DNA of 29,695 bases from a bacterium (GTDB taxonomy: Bacteria > Patescibacteriota > Minisyncoccia > Phycocordibacterales > UBA5272). The stretch is from assembly GCA_023267475.1 (NCBI GenBank), contig JAHFND010000002.1, forward strand, positions 4,327 through 34,021. The letters are read 5' to 3'. The first letter of the stretch is position 1, and every line of letters starts with the position of its first letter. This document shows, in pieces, positions 1 through 6,789 of the stretch. The notes under the pieces were generated by a model. It saw only the letters and a list, made by a program, of their open reading frames with translations. It was not told the origin of the DNA and did not search any database. A program made the position numbers and the translations under genes.

Positions 1-210
1 GTCATGTATCAAAGCATATTCTATTAAAAGACTTTTATTTAAGTCTAAAGAATTACTATCTGATATATACCAAGCAAGCATCGCAAGTTGGTAGCTATGT
101 TCTACGTCATTTTCAGAAGTGTCTTTACCCTGATGATAAATAGTTCTTTTAACATCTTGAAACTTATTAAGAAGTTTTGTAAAACTTAAGATGTTATTTA
201 AGTTGAACAT
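1..210 (-). CDS. HD-domain hydrolase, N-terminal part (runs off the window)
   Basis: Reading leftward from an ATG at 210, the open frame continues to the window edge and gives about 70 residues. It contains ENDVEHSYQLAMLAWYI and ends in LIEYALIHD. This is the typical start of an HD-superfamily phosphohydrolase (YfbR / HDDC2-like 5'-nucleotidases): an early E-HS motif whose His binds metal, followed by the HD doublet, which here falls on the last two codons before the edge. Such enzymes hydrolyse nucleoside monophosphates or related phosphates, but the substrate cannot be told from this fragment. It starts 7 bases after the rplI stop on the same strand, so it is probably co-transcribed with rplI and the protease gene. 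The C-terminal half, with the remaining metal ligands, lies outside the window. Confidence 0.75.
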   Translation of the reverse strand, partial: MFNLNNILSFTKLLNKFQDVKRTIYHQGKDTSENDVEHSYQLAMLAWYISDSNSLDLNKSLLIEYALIHD

Positions 211-217
211 GTAGATT

Positions 218-658
218 TTATTTTACTTCTATACTTATCTTTTCTTTACTATTACCCTGCTTTAATTCTACTGTGTGATCTCCAAGAGACTTTATTGGAG
301 TTGCGATAATAATTTGTTTTGCATCTATAGAAACGTGAGCTAGATTAAATATTGCATCCACTATGTCCACTTCTTTTATTTGAGCAAAAAGTTGGCCTTT
401 TGCATCTGCTTTTTTACCAGTTATAACTATTTTGTCCTGACGAAGTTTATCTACTAATTGTGCGAAGATGCTAGTTTCTAATTCTTTCTTATGTTTTTTA
501 GAATCTTCTTTTTGTTTCCACTTCGCGAGTTCCCCTGCAGTTGCAAGAAGTGCCTGTTTTTTAGCAATAAGAACATTTATGGCGTATCCTTCTGCCACAT
601 CTTTTACTTCCCCTCTTTTACCAAGTCGTGCAATATCTTGTAATAGTATTACTTTCAT
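218..658 (-). CDS. rplI: 50S ribosomal protein L9 (bL9)
   Basis: A 146-residue protein starting MKVILLQDIARLGKRGEVKDV, the hallmark N-terminal rRNA-binding domain of bL9. A long charged connecting helix (about residues 42-75) leads to a C-terminal domain containing the GKKADAKGQLF segment. Length matches the family (about 147-150). bL9 binds 23S rRNA near the L1 stalk and spans toward neighbouring ribosomes. The gene lies between the protease gene (9-base gap upstream) and the HD-hydrolase gene (7-base gap downstream), suggesting one minus-strand transcript. From general knowledge of CPR ribosomes, L9 is missing from Microgenomates and related groups but kept by Parcubacteria, so its presence helps place this genome. 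Identification is near certain. Confidence 0.97.
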   Translation of the reverse strand: MKVILLQDIARLGKRGEVKDVAEGYAINVLIAKKQALLATAGELAKWKQKEDSKKHKKELETSIFAQLVDKLRQDKIVITGKKADAKGQLFAQIKEVDIVDAIFNLAHVSIDAKQIIIATPIKSLGDHTVELKQGNSKEKISIEVK

Positions 659-667
659 CCCCCTATA

Positions 668-1879
668 CTACTTCATTGTCTTAACAACTTCAATGGCCTT
701 CAAAAGCTGATTATCGAGCACTATACCCTTCTTATCTTTCATAGTTGTCGTAGCTACCACCTCTACATCTGGTTTAATTCCACTTTCAGAAATATTTACT
801 CCGTTTGGTGTGTACCATTTTGCAATAGTTACTTTAAGAGATGAACCATCATCAAAGTTTACAAGTTCTTGAACAGAACCTTTACCAAAACTTTTTTCTC
901 CAACAACCTTTGCAATACCTTGGTCTTTTAGAGCGCCAGCAAATATCTCAGATGCAGACGCAGATCCACCATCTACTAACACTACCACTTTCGTTCCGTC
1001 TGGTAGTCCTGTTAACCCTGTACTTCTATGATTTATTACAGTTTCTGCTTTTCCTTGTTTTTCACTCACCACCACTTGGCCTTCTTTTAGGAAATAACTA
1101 GACATGTTTACAGCTGCTTCAAGATATCCTCCTGGATTACCACGTAAGTCGATCACCATGTACTTAAGTCCTGAAGTTATGAAATCATTTATAGCATTAC
1201 GGAATAAGTCCGGTGATTCAGCTGAGAAATTGTATAGATGTATTACAAAAGCTCCATTCTTTTTCTCAGAATCAAGTGTAGGAATCTTTATTTCCTTACG
1301 AGTGATGGTGATGTCTACTACTTTTTTCGCATTTTTATGTAAGACGCTGATTATGACTTTCGTATCTATTTTCCCACGGATCATATTCACTGCTTCGTCT
1401 GAAGAAAGCCCAATCATATTCTTTCCGTCTACTGCTGTGATGATGTCTCCTGCTAAAATTCCTGCCTTCATTGCTGGAGAATCTTTAAGTGGAGATATAA
1501 CTGTGATATTTCCATCTTTCATTCCTACGTTCATTCCTACACCGCCAAATGAGCCTGTTACATTTTCTGTAAAACTCTTTGCTTGTTGTGGAGGGAAAAA
1601 TATTGTGTACGGATCTTTGTAGCCAGCTACATATCCTTGAATCATCGCGTATTCTAATTCTTTATCTGTAGGAAGAGTTGATGATGATTTCCAGAATATA
1701 AATTTGTCGTTTATTGTATTTTGTACTTTTCCAAGAAGGTCACTAGAAAGTGGATTATTCGCTGCATATGAGCTAGTAGCCATTCCATTTCCTACCAAAA
1801 AACCAAGAGCAAATAGCCCAAAAATAAAAGTCCCGACCCCCACACTTTGAATAATGTTCTTCTTAGAAAATGTATGCAT
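668..1879 (-). CDS. S41-family carboxyl-terminal processing protease (CtpA/CtpB-like)
   Basis: A 403-residue protein with an N-terminal membrane anchor or signal segment (about residues 12-35). A PDZ domain follows (about 108-185, with GGVGMNV and SPAMKAGILAGD), then the S41 catalytic domain. The Ser-Lys dyad is visible: Ser308 in GGSASASEIFAG and Lys333 in GEKSFGKGSVQ, with the 25-residue spacing seen in CtpB. DLRGNPGGYLEAAV is the conserved core strand. The enzyme cuts unfolded or C-terminally tagged proteins outside the membrane, so likely roles are envelope protein processing or quality control. A TATAAT box ends 8 bases before the ATG, indicating a leaderless or nearly leaderless mRNA. 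It shares a divergent promoter region with cysS and is followed after 9 bases by rplI. Confidence 0.93.
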   Translation of the reverse strand: MHTFSKKNIIQSVGVGTFIFGLFALGFLVGNGMATSSYAANNPLSSDLLGKVQNTINDKFIFWKSSSTLPTDKELEYAMIQGYVAGYKDPYTIFFPPQQAKSFTENVTGSFGGVGMNVGMKDGNITVISPLKDSPAMKAGILAGDIITAVDGKNMIGLSSDEAVNMIRGKIDTKVIISVLHKNAKKVVDITITRKEIKIPTLDSEKKNGAFVIHLYNFSAESPDLFRNAINDFITSGLKYMVIDLRGNPGGYLEAAVNMSSYFLKEGQVVVSEKQGKAETVINHRSTGLTGLPDGTKVVVLVDGGSASASEIFAGALKDQGIAKVVGEKSFGKGSVQELVNFDDGSSLKVTIAKWYTPNGVNISESGIKPDVEVVATTTMKDKKGIVLDNQLLKAIEVVKTMK

Positions 1880-1936
1880 ATGAATATATTATATCTATTT
1901 TTATGATAGAATGAAAGGAATAACACATAAGAAAGT

Positions 1937-3340
1937 ATGTCTTCAGATATCCGACTTTATAACACTAAATCAAAATCTGTAGAAGATTTTGAACCAATTA
2001 AAAAAGGAGAGGTCTCAATTTATTCTTGTGGACCAACTGTGTATCATTTCCAACATTTAGGAAATATGCGCGCGGTAGTATTTGCAGATACGTTACGTAG
2101 AATGTTTGTGTCTGCTCACTATAATGTAAAACATATAATAAATATTACTGACGTAGGACATTTAACTGGAGATAATGATGGTGACGCAGATACTGGTGAA
2201 GACAGGATAGAAAAAGGTGCGCGTCGTGAAGGGAAAAGCGTCTGGGATATTGCGAAAATGTATACAGATGCATATTTTAAAGATTTAGAATTACTGAATG
2301 TCCCTCTTAAAGATTTTACTTTTCCACGTGCTACAGATCATATAGCAGAACAAATCGCACTAATAAGAGCGCTAGAAGATAAAGGATATACATATAAAAT
2401 TACTGACGGAATATATTTTGATACTTCAAAGTTTAAAGAATATGGGGATTTCGCACATTTAGATATAGAAGGTCTTAAATCAGGTGCTCGTGTAGAAGAA
2501 AATAAAGAAAAAAGAAATATAACAGATTTTGCACTGTGGAAGTTCTCTCCACTGGATGAAAAGCGTCAGATGGAGTGGGAATCTCCATGGGGACGCGGTT
2601 TTCCAGGTTGGCACATAGAATGTTCGGCTATGTCTATGAAATATCTAGGACATCATTTTGACATTCATACAGGAGGAATAGAACATATACCAATACATCA
2701 TACGAATGAAATAGCGCAGAGTGAGTGTGCGACAGGAGAAAAGTATGTGAATTATTGGATGCATAACAACCATCTTCAAGATACAACTGGAAAAATGTCT
2801 AAATCTTCGGGAGATTTTTTAACTTTATCTACTTTAGTTGAAAAAGGATATGATCCTATCGTCTATCGTTACTTTTTACTTACTGCGCATTATAGAAAGG
2901 AGCTTTCTTTTTCTTTTGAAGCACTTGACTCTGCTAGTATTGCCTATAAAAAATTATTTAATTGGTGTGGAGAACATAAAACAGAAAATGGAAAAGCAAA
3001 TGAAGAATATAAACAAAAGTTTTTAGATTCTCTATATGATGATTTAGGGACTCCATCATGTGTAGCTCTTATTCATGATTTATTGAAAGATAATTCTGTG
3101 ACTGATGAAGATAAATATAAGACATTACTTAGTATGAGTGCTATGCTCGGACTTTCACTTCATTTAGCAGAAAAGAGTCATGTAGAAATGAGAGATGAAT
3201 TAAAAGCATTACTTGATAAACGTGAGACTGCTCGCAATGAAAAGAATTATGTTGAATCTGATATATTACGAGATGAGATAGAAAAATTAGGATTTATTGT
3301 AAAAGATACAGATAGAGGGCAAGAGGTAATTAAGAAATAG
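1937..3340 (+). CDS. cysS: Cysteinyl-tRNA synthetase
   Basis: A 467-residue class I aminoacyl-tRNA synthetase that attaches cysteine to tRNA-Cys. The HIGH signature appears as HLGN at residues 40-43 in SCGPTVYHFQHLGN, and KMSKS is at 286-290. The zinc that recognises the cysteine thiol should be bound by Cys31, Cys229, His254 and Glu258, all present at the family spacing (E. coli Cys28, Cys209, His234, Glu238). The C-terminal helical anticodon-binding part is present, so the gene is full length. An extended -10 box TGnTAGAAT (1904-1912) lies about 24 bases before the ATG. Unlike most native genes here, this one has a short leader, but no well-placed Shine-Dalgarno. It is divergent from the protease gene. 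Confidence 0.97.
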   Translation: MSSDIRLYNTKSKSVEDFEPIKKGEVSIYSCGPTVYHFQHLGNMRAVVFADTLRRMFVSAHYNVKHIINITDVGHLTGDNDGDADTGEDRIEKGARREGKSVWDIAKMYTDAYFKDLELLNVPLKDFTFPRATDHIAEQIALIRALEDKGYTYKITDGIYFDTSKFKEYGDFAHLDIEGLKSGARVEENKEKRNITDFALWKFSPLDEKRQMEWESPWGRGFPGWHIECSAMSMKYLGHHFDIHTGGIEHIPIHHTNEIAQSECATGEKYVNYWMHNNHLQDTTGKMSKSSGDFLTLSTLVEKGYDPIVYRYFLLTAHYRKELSFSFEALDSASIAYKKLFNWCGEHKTENGKANEEYKQKFLDSLYDDLGTPSCVALIHDLLKDNSVTDEDKYKTLLSMSAMLGLSLHLAEKSHVEMRDELKALLDKRETARNEKNYVESDILRDEIEKLGFIVKDTDRGQEVIKK

Positions 3341-3344
3341 AGAA

Positions 3345-3415
3345 TAAAAAAAACGGGTCGCACAAGGCGACCCGCGAGTGATTTCCTGGCCAAAAAGGCA
3401 GTCAAGAAACCCGCT
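3345..3415 (-). ncRNA. Candidate small RNA 1 (about 70 nt, own promoter and terminator)
   Basis: On the minus strand a promoter at 3422-3450 predicts a start near 3415 (an A). The transcript would end in a strong intrinsic terminator: the stem CGGGTCGC/GCGACCCG (3354-3374, 5-base loop) followed by eight T residues (3346-3353 on the plus strand as A). Between them is a second hairpin, TTTCTTG pairing with CAGGAAA (one G-U) around a GCC/GGC inner stem with a TTTTT loop. No start codon with a ribosome binding site is visible, so a non-coding RNA is the simplest reading. Alternatives are the 3' remnant of a decayed orphan-gene cassette, or just a terminator for cysS. The T run favours minus-strand transcription. 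The family is not recognised. Confidence 0.5.
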
Positions 3416-3421
3416 GATTTA

Positions 3422-3450
3422 ATAGTACACTATTATAGTTATTTTGTAAA
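3422..3450 (-). promoter_or_regulatory. Promoter for candidate small RNA 1
   Basis: On the minus strand, TTTACA (3445-3450) and TACTAT (3422-3427) are separated by exactly 17 bases. The -10 box lies inside a near-palindrome (AATAGT, 2 bases, ACTATT), which could also bind a dimeric regulator. The predicted start is 7 bases downstream, at about 3415. Confidence 0.5.
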
Positions 3451-3457
3451 GGTACAT

Positions 3458-3550
3458 AAAAATTAAAAACATCGGCGACTTCAATCAAGAAATCTATCCG
3501 ATGCCTGTTTCCTGCGGGCGTTACCCGCCAGGAAGTCCATAAAATGGTAC
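3458..3550 (-). ncRNA. Candidate small RNA 2 (about 93 nt, three hairpins)
   Basis: On the minus strand a TATACT box (3557-3562) predicts a start near 3550. The transcript would hold a small CCAT/ATGG hairpin, then a 10-bp hairpin with one bulge (arms TTCCTG and CAGGAA plus an inner CGGG/CCCG, 3509-3534). The last stem has CATCGG/CCGATG arms (3470-3503) enclosing GATTTC/GAAGTC with one G-U pair, and is followed by TTTTT-AA-TTTTT. This ends as a Rho-independent terminator. A 19-codon frame starting at the ATG near 3545 exists but has no ribosome binding site. Together with candidate 1 this explains most of the 326-base gap between cysS and dnaB. No known RNA family was recognised; SRP RNA, 6S and tmRNA signatures were looked for and not seen. 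Confidence 0.45.
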
Positions 3551-3666
3551 TTATTTAGTATATACACCCCTGTTTATTTTTGCGAGTTGTTTTTATCCCC
3601 ACTATCCCCTATTTGCAACACAAATTTCTTTTGTGCAAGTACCTATCGACCCTGTACAATTGAAGC

Positions 3667-5127
3667 ATGTTACCACCAGAAAGCTTATCAGCAAGAAAAG
3701 ATAATAAGAACAGAAAATACAGCAGTAACAATCGTGCTACTGTAACTGAAGATGCATTCCGTGGTCCGCGTGTCCCTCCACAAGATTTAGAATCTGAAAA
3801 AGCTTTACTCGGATCACTTTTGCTTTCATCTGAGGCGATGTTTGAAATTGTGGATATTATAAACTCACAAAGTTTTTATGCAGAGAAACATAAAATTATT
3901 TATGAAGTGATTGAAGATCTGGTAAATAGAAAAGAGCCAGCAGATATTCTCACAGTGTCTGCTTCACTTCGTTCTAGAAAAGAGTTTGACCAAGTCGGAG
4001 GTGCTCCATATCTTTCTGATTTACTCGGACTTGTTGGCTCATCTGCAAATATTAAATATTATGCGAATATTGTTCGTAAAAAGGAGTTACTTCGTCGACT
4101 TATCGAAGCTAGTACTCATATCGCAGAGATTTCTTATGATGAATCAGAACCACTTGAAAATATTCTTGAAGATGCAGAGAAGCAAATATACGAAATCACA
4201 ACTAAAGGAAGTTCTTCTCATAGACTTATTGCTTTCCAAGAACTTATCGAAGAGACCTGGACTCGTATTGAAAAACTTTCAGAGAATACTGGAGAACTTC
4301 GTGGTGTACCTTCTGGGTATAAAGATCTAGATAATAAATTGTCTGGTTTTCAAAAGTCAGATCTTATTATTCTCGCAGCACGACCATCAGTCGGAAAGAC
4401 ATCTCTCGCGCTAGATTTCGCACGTAATGCTGCTGTGAAGTTTGGAGTCCCGACTGCAATATTCTCTCTTGAAATGAGTAAAGAACAATTAGTAGATAGA
4501 ATGCTCTCTGCTCAATCACAAGTGGATGGATGGAAACTCCGCACTGCTAGACTTTCTCTTGATGATGAGTTCGCAAGACTTCAACAAGGAATGCATGAAT
4601 TGATGAAGGCTCCTATTTATATAGATGATAAAGCAGCAAACTCAGTACTTAATATGAGAAGTGTGTTACGAAGATTAAGTAGTGATAAGCCGATCGGTTT
4701 GATCATTGTTGACTACCTACAACTCATGAGTACTGCGAAGAGTTATGACAATATGGTAAATCAAGTGACAGAAATTTCTCGTTCACTTAAAGGATTAGCA
4801 AAGGAGTTTAATGCGCCTGTGATTGCTCTATCACAGCTATCTCGTGCAGTGGAGTCTCGCGGTGGACGCCCTCGTCTTTCTGACCTTCGTGATTCAGGCT
4901 CTATTGAACAGGATGCAGATATTGTAATGTTCATCCATCGTGAAGATAAGTACGGTGAGAATACAGAAAAGAAAAATATTGTGGAAATACTAATTGAAAA
5001 GCATAGAAATGGACCAACAGGAATCGTCGAACTTTACTTTGATGATAAGAAGACATCATTTATGTCAGTGGAGAAAAGTGAGTTTGGAGATTTCGTTATG
5101 CCATCAGTTGGCACACCAGAATTTTAA
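3667..5127 (+). CDS. dnaB: Replicative DNA helicase DnaB
   Basis: A 486-residue hexameric helicase that unwinds DNA at the replication fork. A basic, low-complexity N-terminal tail (about residues 1-35) precedes the N-terminal helical domain (about 36-140), the DnaG-interacting linker, and a RecA-like motor. Visible motor motifs are Walker A ARPSVGKTS (238-246), a Walker B-type IIVDYLQLM, the SQLSRAVESR loop and the C-terminal RDSGSIEQDADIV with its arginine finger. Length is slightly above the usual 440-470, accounted for by the tail. A TACAAT box (3655-3660) ends 6 bases before the ATG, so the mRNA is predicted to start at the start codon itself; there is no Shine-Dalgarno. A bidirectional terminator follows. 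Confidence 0.97.
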   Translation: MLPPESLSARKDNKNRKYSSNNRATVTEDAFRGPRVPPQDLESEKALLGSLLLSSEAMFEIVDIINSQSFYAEKHKIIYEVIEDLVNRKEPADILTVSASLRSRKEFDQVGGAPYLSDLLGLVGSSANIKYYANIVRKKELLRRLIEASTHIAEISYDESEPLENILEDAEKQIYEITTKGSSSHRLIAFQELIEETWTRIEKLSENTGELRGVPSGYKDLDNKLSGFQKSDLIILAARPSVGKTSLALDFARNAAVKFGVPTAIFSLEMSKEQLVDRMLSAQSQVDGWKLRTARLSLDDEFARLQQGMHELMKAPIYIDDKAANSVLNMRSVLRRLSSDKPIGLIIVDYLQLMSTAKSYDNMVNQVTEISRSLKGLAKEFNAPVIALSQLSRAVESRGGRPRLSDLRDSGSIEQDADIVMFIHREDKYGENTEKKNIVEILIEKHRNGPTGIVELYFDDKKTSFMSVEKSEFGDFVMPSVGTPEF

Positions 5128-5135
5128 GTAATTAA

Positions 5136-5164
5136 AAGGCCGAGCATCTTTCGGGCTCGGCCTT
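5136..5164. terminator. Bidirectional terminator between dnaB and an orphan gene
   Basis: A perfect 10-bp stem AAGGCCGAGC / GCTCGGCCTT with a 9-base loop. On the minus strand it is followed by a T-rich tract (CCTTTTAATT), so it best serves the orphan gene at 5184-5522. It may also end dnaB transcripts. Confidence 0.8.
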
Positions 5165-5183
5165 CTTCATCGCTTCAGGGATT

Positions 5184-5522
5184 TTATTCTTTGTTCTTCG
5201 CATCCCTGGCGGTGGCTTCTTCTCTTTGGATCATTTGCTCGACACTGGAATTCAGCATGATCATTTTGTAAATGGTCACGATGAAGTCAGCAATTCGCCT
5301 GTATCCCCCAGAATCTTTTTCTGCGATCTCACGGATCTTGTTTAGGCGATCCATCTCGACTTCAGGCCGATAAATCGGCATTCCCAATCGCCTTTTGATC
5401 CTTTCGACTTCCATGACCATGACCCAGCGATTAACAAGATATTCGACGATGATAGAGTCACCAATGATTATTTCATTGCCGAGTCTCTCAAGATTTTTCA
5501 GATCCTCTTCCCGACTGGCCAT
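5184..5522 (-). CDS. Orphan cassette protein, unknown function (112 aa)
   Basis: Family not recognised. The 112-residue product is strongly charged and predicted mostly helical, with no signal peptide or membrane segment. It has an N-terminal acidic helix (ASREEDLKNLERLGNEI), a central basic patch (ERIKRRLGMP) and a C-terminal E/R/A-rich tail. The gene is visibly more GC-rich than dnaB and recR and uses more varied codons. Its ATG has a good Shine-Dalgarno (AAGGGGAA, about 6 bases upstream), unlike its leaderless neighbours. It has its own TTGACA-type promoter (5564-5593) back to back with recR, and its own terminator. It is one of several such self-contained cassettes in the window, probably acquired or fast evolving. 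Confidence 0.7.
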   Translation of the reverse strand: MASREEDLKNLERLGNEIIIGDSIIVEYLVNRWVMVMEVERIKRRLGMPIYRPEVEMDRLNKIREIAEKDSGGYRRIADFIVTIYKMIMLNSSVEQMIQREEATARDAKNKE

Positions 5523-5545
5523 GCTTGTTCCCCTTTTTCAGTTTC

Positions 5546-5593
5546 GTTTTACTGCCTCGCTAAACACTAACAAAATACAGGAATCATTGTCAA
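5546..5593 (-). promoter_or_regulatory. Cassette promoter with a shared leader 12-mer
   Basis: On the minus strand, TTGACA (5588-5593) and TAGTGT (5564-5569) are 18 bases apart. Six bases after the -10 box comes AGGCAGTAAAAC (5546-5557), at the predicted start of the transcript. The identical 12-mer occupies the same position in the cassette promoter at 17091-17137. The -35 box overlaps the divergent recR promoter. Confidence 0.65.
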
Positions 5594-5616
5594 TTTTTGC
5601 TATACTTGTATTTAAT

Positions 5617-6243
5617 ATGAACGCAACTGATCGGCTTACTGAACTATTCATGCGTTTTCCTGGTATTGGGCCAAAACAAGCAAAAAGGTTTGTATATTTT
5701 TTGTTACGTGAACATTCTCATTTCAAAGAACAGTTAATAAAAGCATTAGAGGAATTAAAATTTACAGGAAAGCAATGCAGTAAGTGCTATCGTTTTTTTG
5801 GTGATAAAAGTAATGATAATAAAAAACTAGTATGTGATATATGCGATACAGAATCTCGCGATAAGTCTATTCTCTTAATAGTAGAAAAAGAACTTGATAT
5901 GGATGCAATAGAAAAAACTGGTTCTTATAATGGTCTATATTTTATCTTAGGAGGACTTGTACCACCGCTTACAGAAAAACCATCAGAACTTATTCGTATT
6001 CGTGAACTAACTGCACGCATTCATACATCATTAGAAGAAAATAATTTAACGGAAATAATTTTCGCACTTCCTGTTACTGATTATGGAGATACAACCACTG
6101 AATACATTGAAAAAATAATAAGACAAATTGTAGGAATAGAGAAGGTAAAGTTGTCTCACTTAGCTCGAGGTCTTTCTTCTGGGCTTGAACTTGAGTATGT
6201 AGATCGTGCCACATTTAAGAGTGCACTAGAGAGAAGAAGCTAA
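5617..6243 (+). CDS. recR: Recombination mediator protein RecR
   Basis: A 208-residue protein of normal RecR length. It has an N-terminal helix-hairpin-helix with FPGIGPKQAKRF, and a four-cysteine zinc finger (CSKC ... CDIC, about residues 57-75). The TOPRIM domain follows (LLIVEKELD and the YNGLYFILGG motif with GLVPPL), and ends near ARGLSSGLELEYVDRATF. RecR works with RecO to load RecA on gapped DNA. The frame is open further upstream, but the ATG at 5617 is chosen because the protein family begins there and a TATACT box (5601-5606) ends 10 bases before it, giving a nearly leaderless mRNA. It is divergent from the orphan cassette at 5184-5522. Confidence 0.95.
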   Translation: MNATDRLTELFMRFPGIGPKQAKRFVYFLLREHSHFKEQLIKALEELKFTGKQCSKCYRFFGDKSNDNKKLVCDICDTESRDKSILLIVEKELDMDAIEKTGSYNGLYFILGGLVPPLTEKPSELIRIRELTARIHTSLEENNLTEIIFALPVTDYGDTTTEYIEKIIRQIVGIEKVKLSHLARGLSSGLELEYVDRATFKSALERRS

Positions 6244-6245
6244 AT

Positions 6246-6370
6246 TAAAAATCCGATGCGTGACATCGGATGGTGCAGGCAGGGGTGAGTGATCGCTCGG
6301 AGTGATGTCCGACATGAAAGGTATGACGATGATCATACTATCCACGGATTCCTACTCACTCCCCCGCCGC
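6246..6370 (-). ncRNA. Candidate structured RNA (about 125 nt) converging on recR
   Basis: On the minus strand an extended -10 box TGnTATATT (box at 6377-6382) predicts a start near 6370. The transcript would end in an 8-bp terminator, ATCCGATG/CATCGGAT (6251-6271), followed by TTTTT. The body can close on itself: GGC, GGGG and GTGAGT near the 5' end pair with ACTCAC, CCCT and GCC near the 3' end, with one-base bulges and one G-U. Inside are a perfect GTATGA/TCATAC hairpin with a 6-base loop and a TCGGA/TCCGA hairpin. That is a multi-branched fold typical of a regulatory or housekeeping RNA. No Shine-Dalgarno-led reading frame fits. No known family was recognised. The -35 region is poor. Confidence 0.5.
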
Positions 6371-6399
6371 GATATTAATATAACACACCATTCAGGAAT

Positions 6400-6429
6400 A
6401 AAAAAAGAGGCTTGGTAGCCTCTTTTTTA
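6400..6429. terminator. Bidirectional terminator downstream of rplU
   Basis: AGAGGCT / AGCCTCT with a TGGT tetraloop (6406-6423), flanked by A and T runs on both sides, so it can act on either strand. It overlaps the end of rplU and separates it from the structured RNA candidate. Confidence 0.8.
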
Positions 6430-6744
6430 TTTGATTGATTCAATCTTTAGTGACATGTAAGGTTGACGATGTCCGTTTCTTTTGTGGTATCGTGACTTGG
6501 CTCGGTATTTTACAACCATAACCTTATCAAGTTTTCCTGATTCAGTGATAGTAGCTTCTACTTCAGCACCTTTGATGTATGGAGCGCCCATTTCAGTAGT
6601 TTTTCCATCATCTTTTAATACAACAGAATCGATAGTGATTTTGTCTCCCACCTTGTAATCGCCTGAGATTTTCTCAACTGCGATTTCGTCGCCTACAGCG
6701 ACTTTGTATTGTTTTCCACCTGTTTGAATGACTGCAAATGACAT
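6427..6744 (-). CDS. rplU: 50S ribosomal protein L21 (bL21)
   Basis: A 105-residue protein starting MSFAVIQTGGKQYKVAVGDEI, with the conserved VVKYRAKSRYHKRNGHRQPY C-terminal motif of bL21, which binds 23S rRNA with L20. Length equals the family norm (about 103). Usually rplU is followed by rpmA (L27), but here the gene is monocistronic and ends in its own terminator, so the L21-L27 pairing is broken at this locus. A TATAAT box ends 9 bases before the ATG, giving a nearly leaderless mRNA. rmuC ends 45 bases upstream. Confidence 0.97.
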   Translation of the reverse strand: MSFAVIQTGGKQYKVAVGDEIAVEKISGDYKVGDKITIDSVVLKDDGKTTEMGAPYIKGAEVEATITESGKLDKVMVVKYRAKSRYHKRNGHRQPYMSLKIESIK

Positions 6745-6789
6745 AGTTGTGAAATTATACCTTATTTTTGAGGATTGCGCAATACCTCG

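Noticed and set aside
1104..1622. Open frame on the plus strand inside the protease gene
   Set aside because: It lies wholly antisense to a well-supported S41 protease with intact catalytic residues and has no family resemblance or ribosome binding site.
3354..3374. Terminator for cysS on the plus strand
   Set aside because: The stem is strong, but the T run exists only on the minus strand, so minus-strand termination is the better reading.
5127..5600. Integron-type gene cassette with an attC site
   Set aside because: The cassettes have their own promoters and terminators, lie on both strands, and the flanking hairpins are terminators with T runs without attC core sites (GTTRRRY).
5395..5616. 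Upstream extension of recR
   Set aside because: The added residues do not belong to the RecR family, run antisense to another gene, and would place the TATACT promoter inside the coding region.
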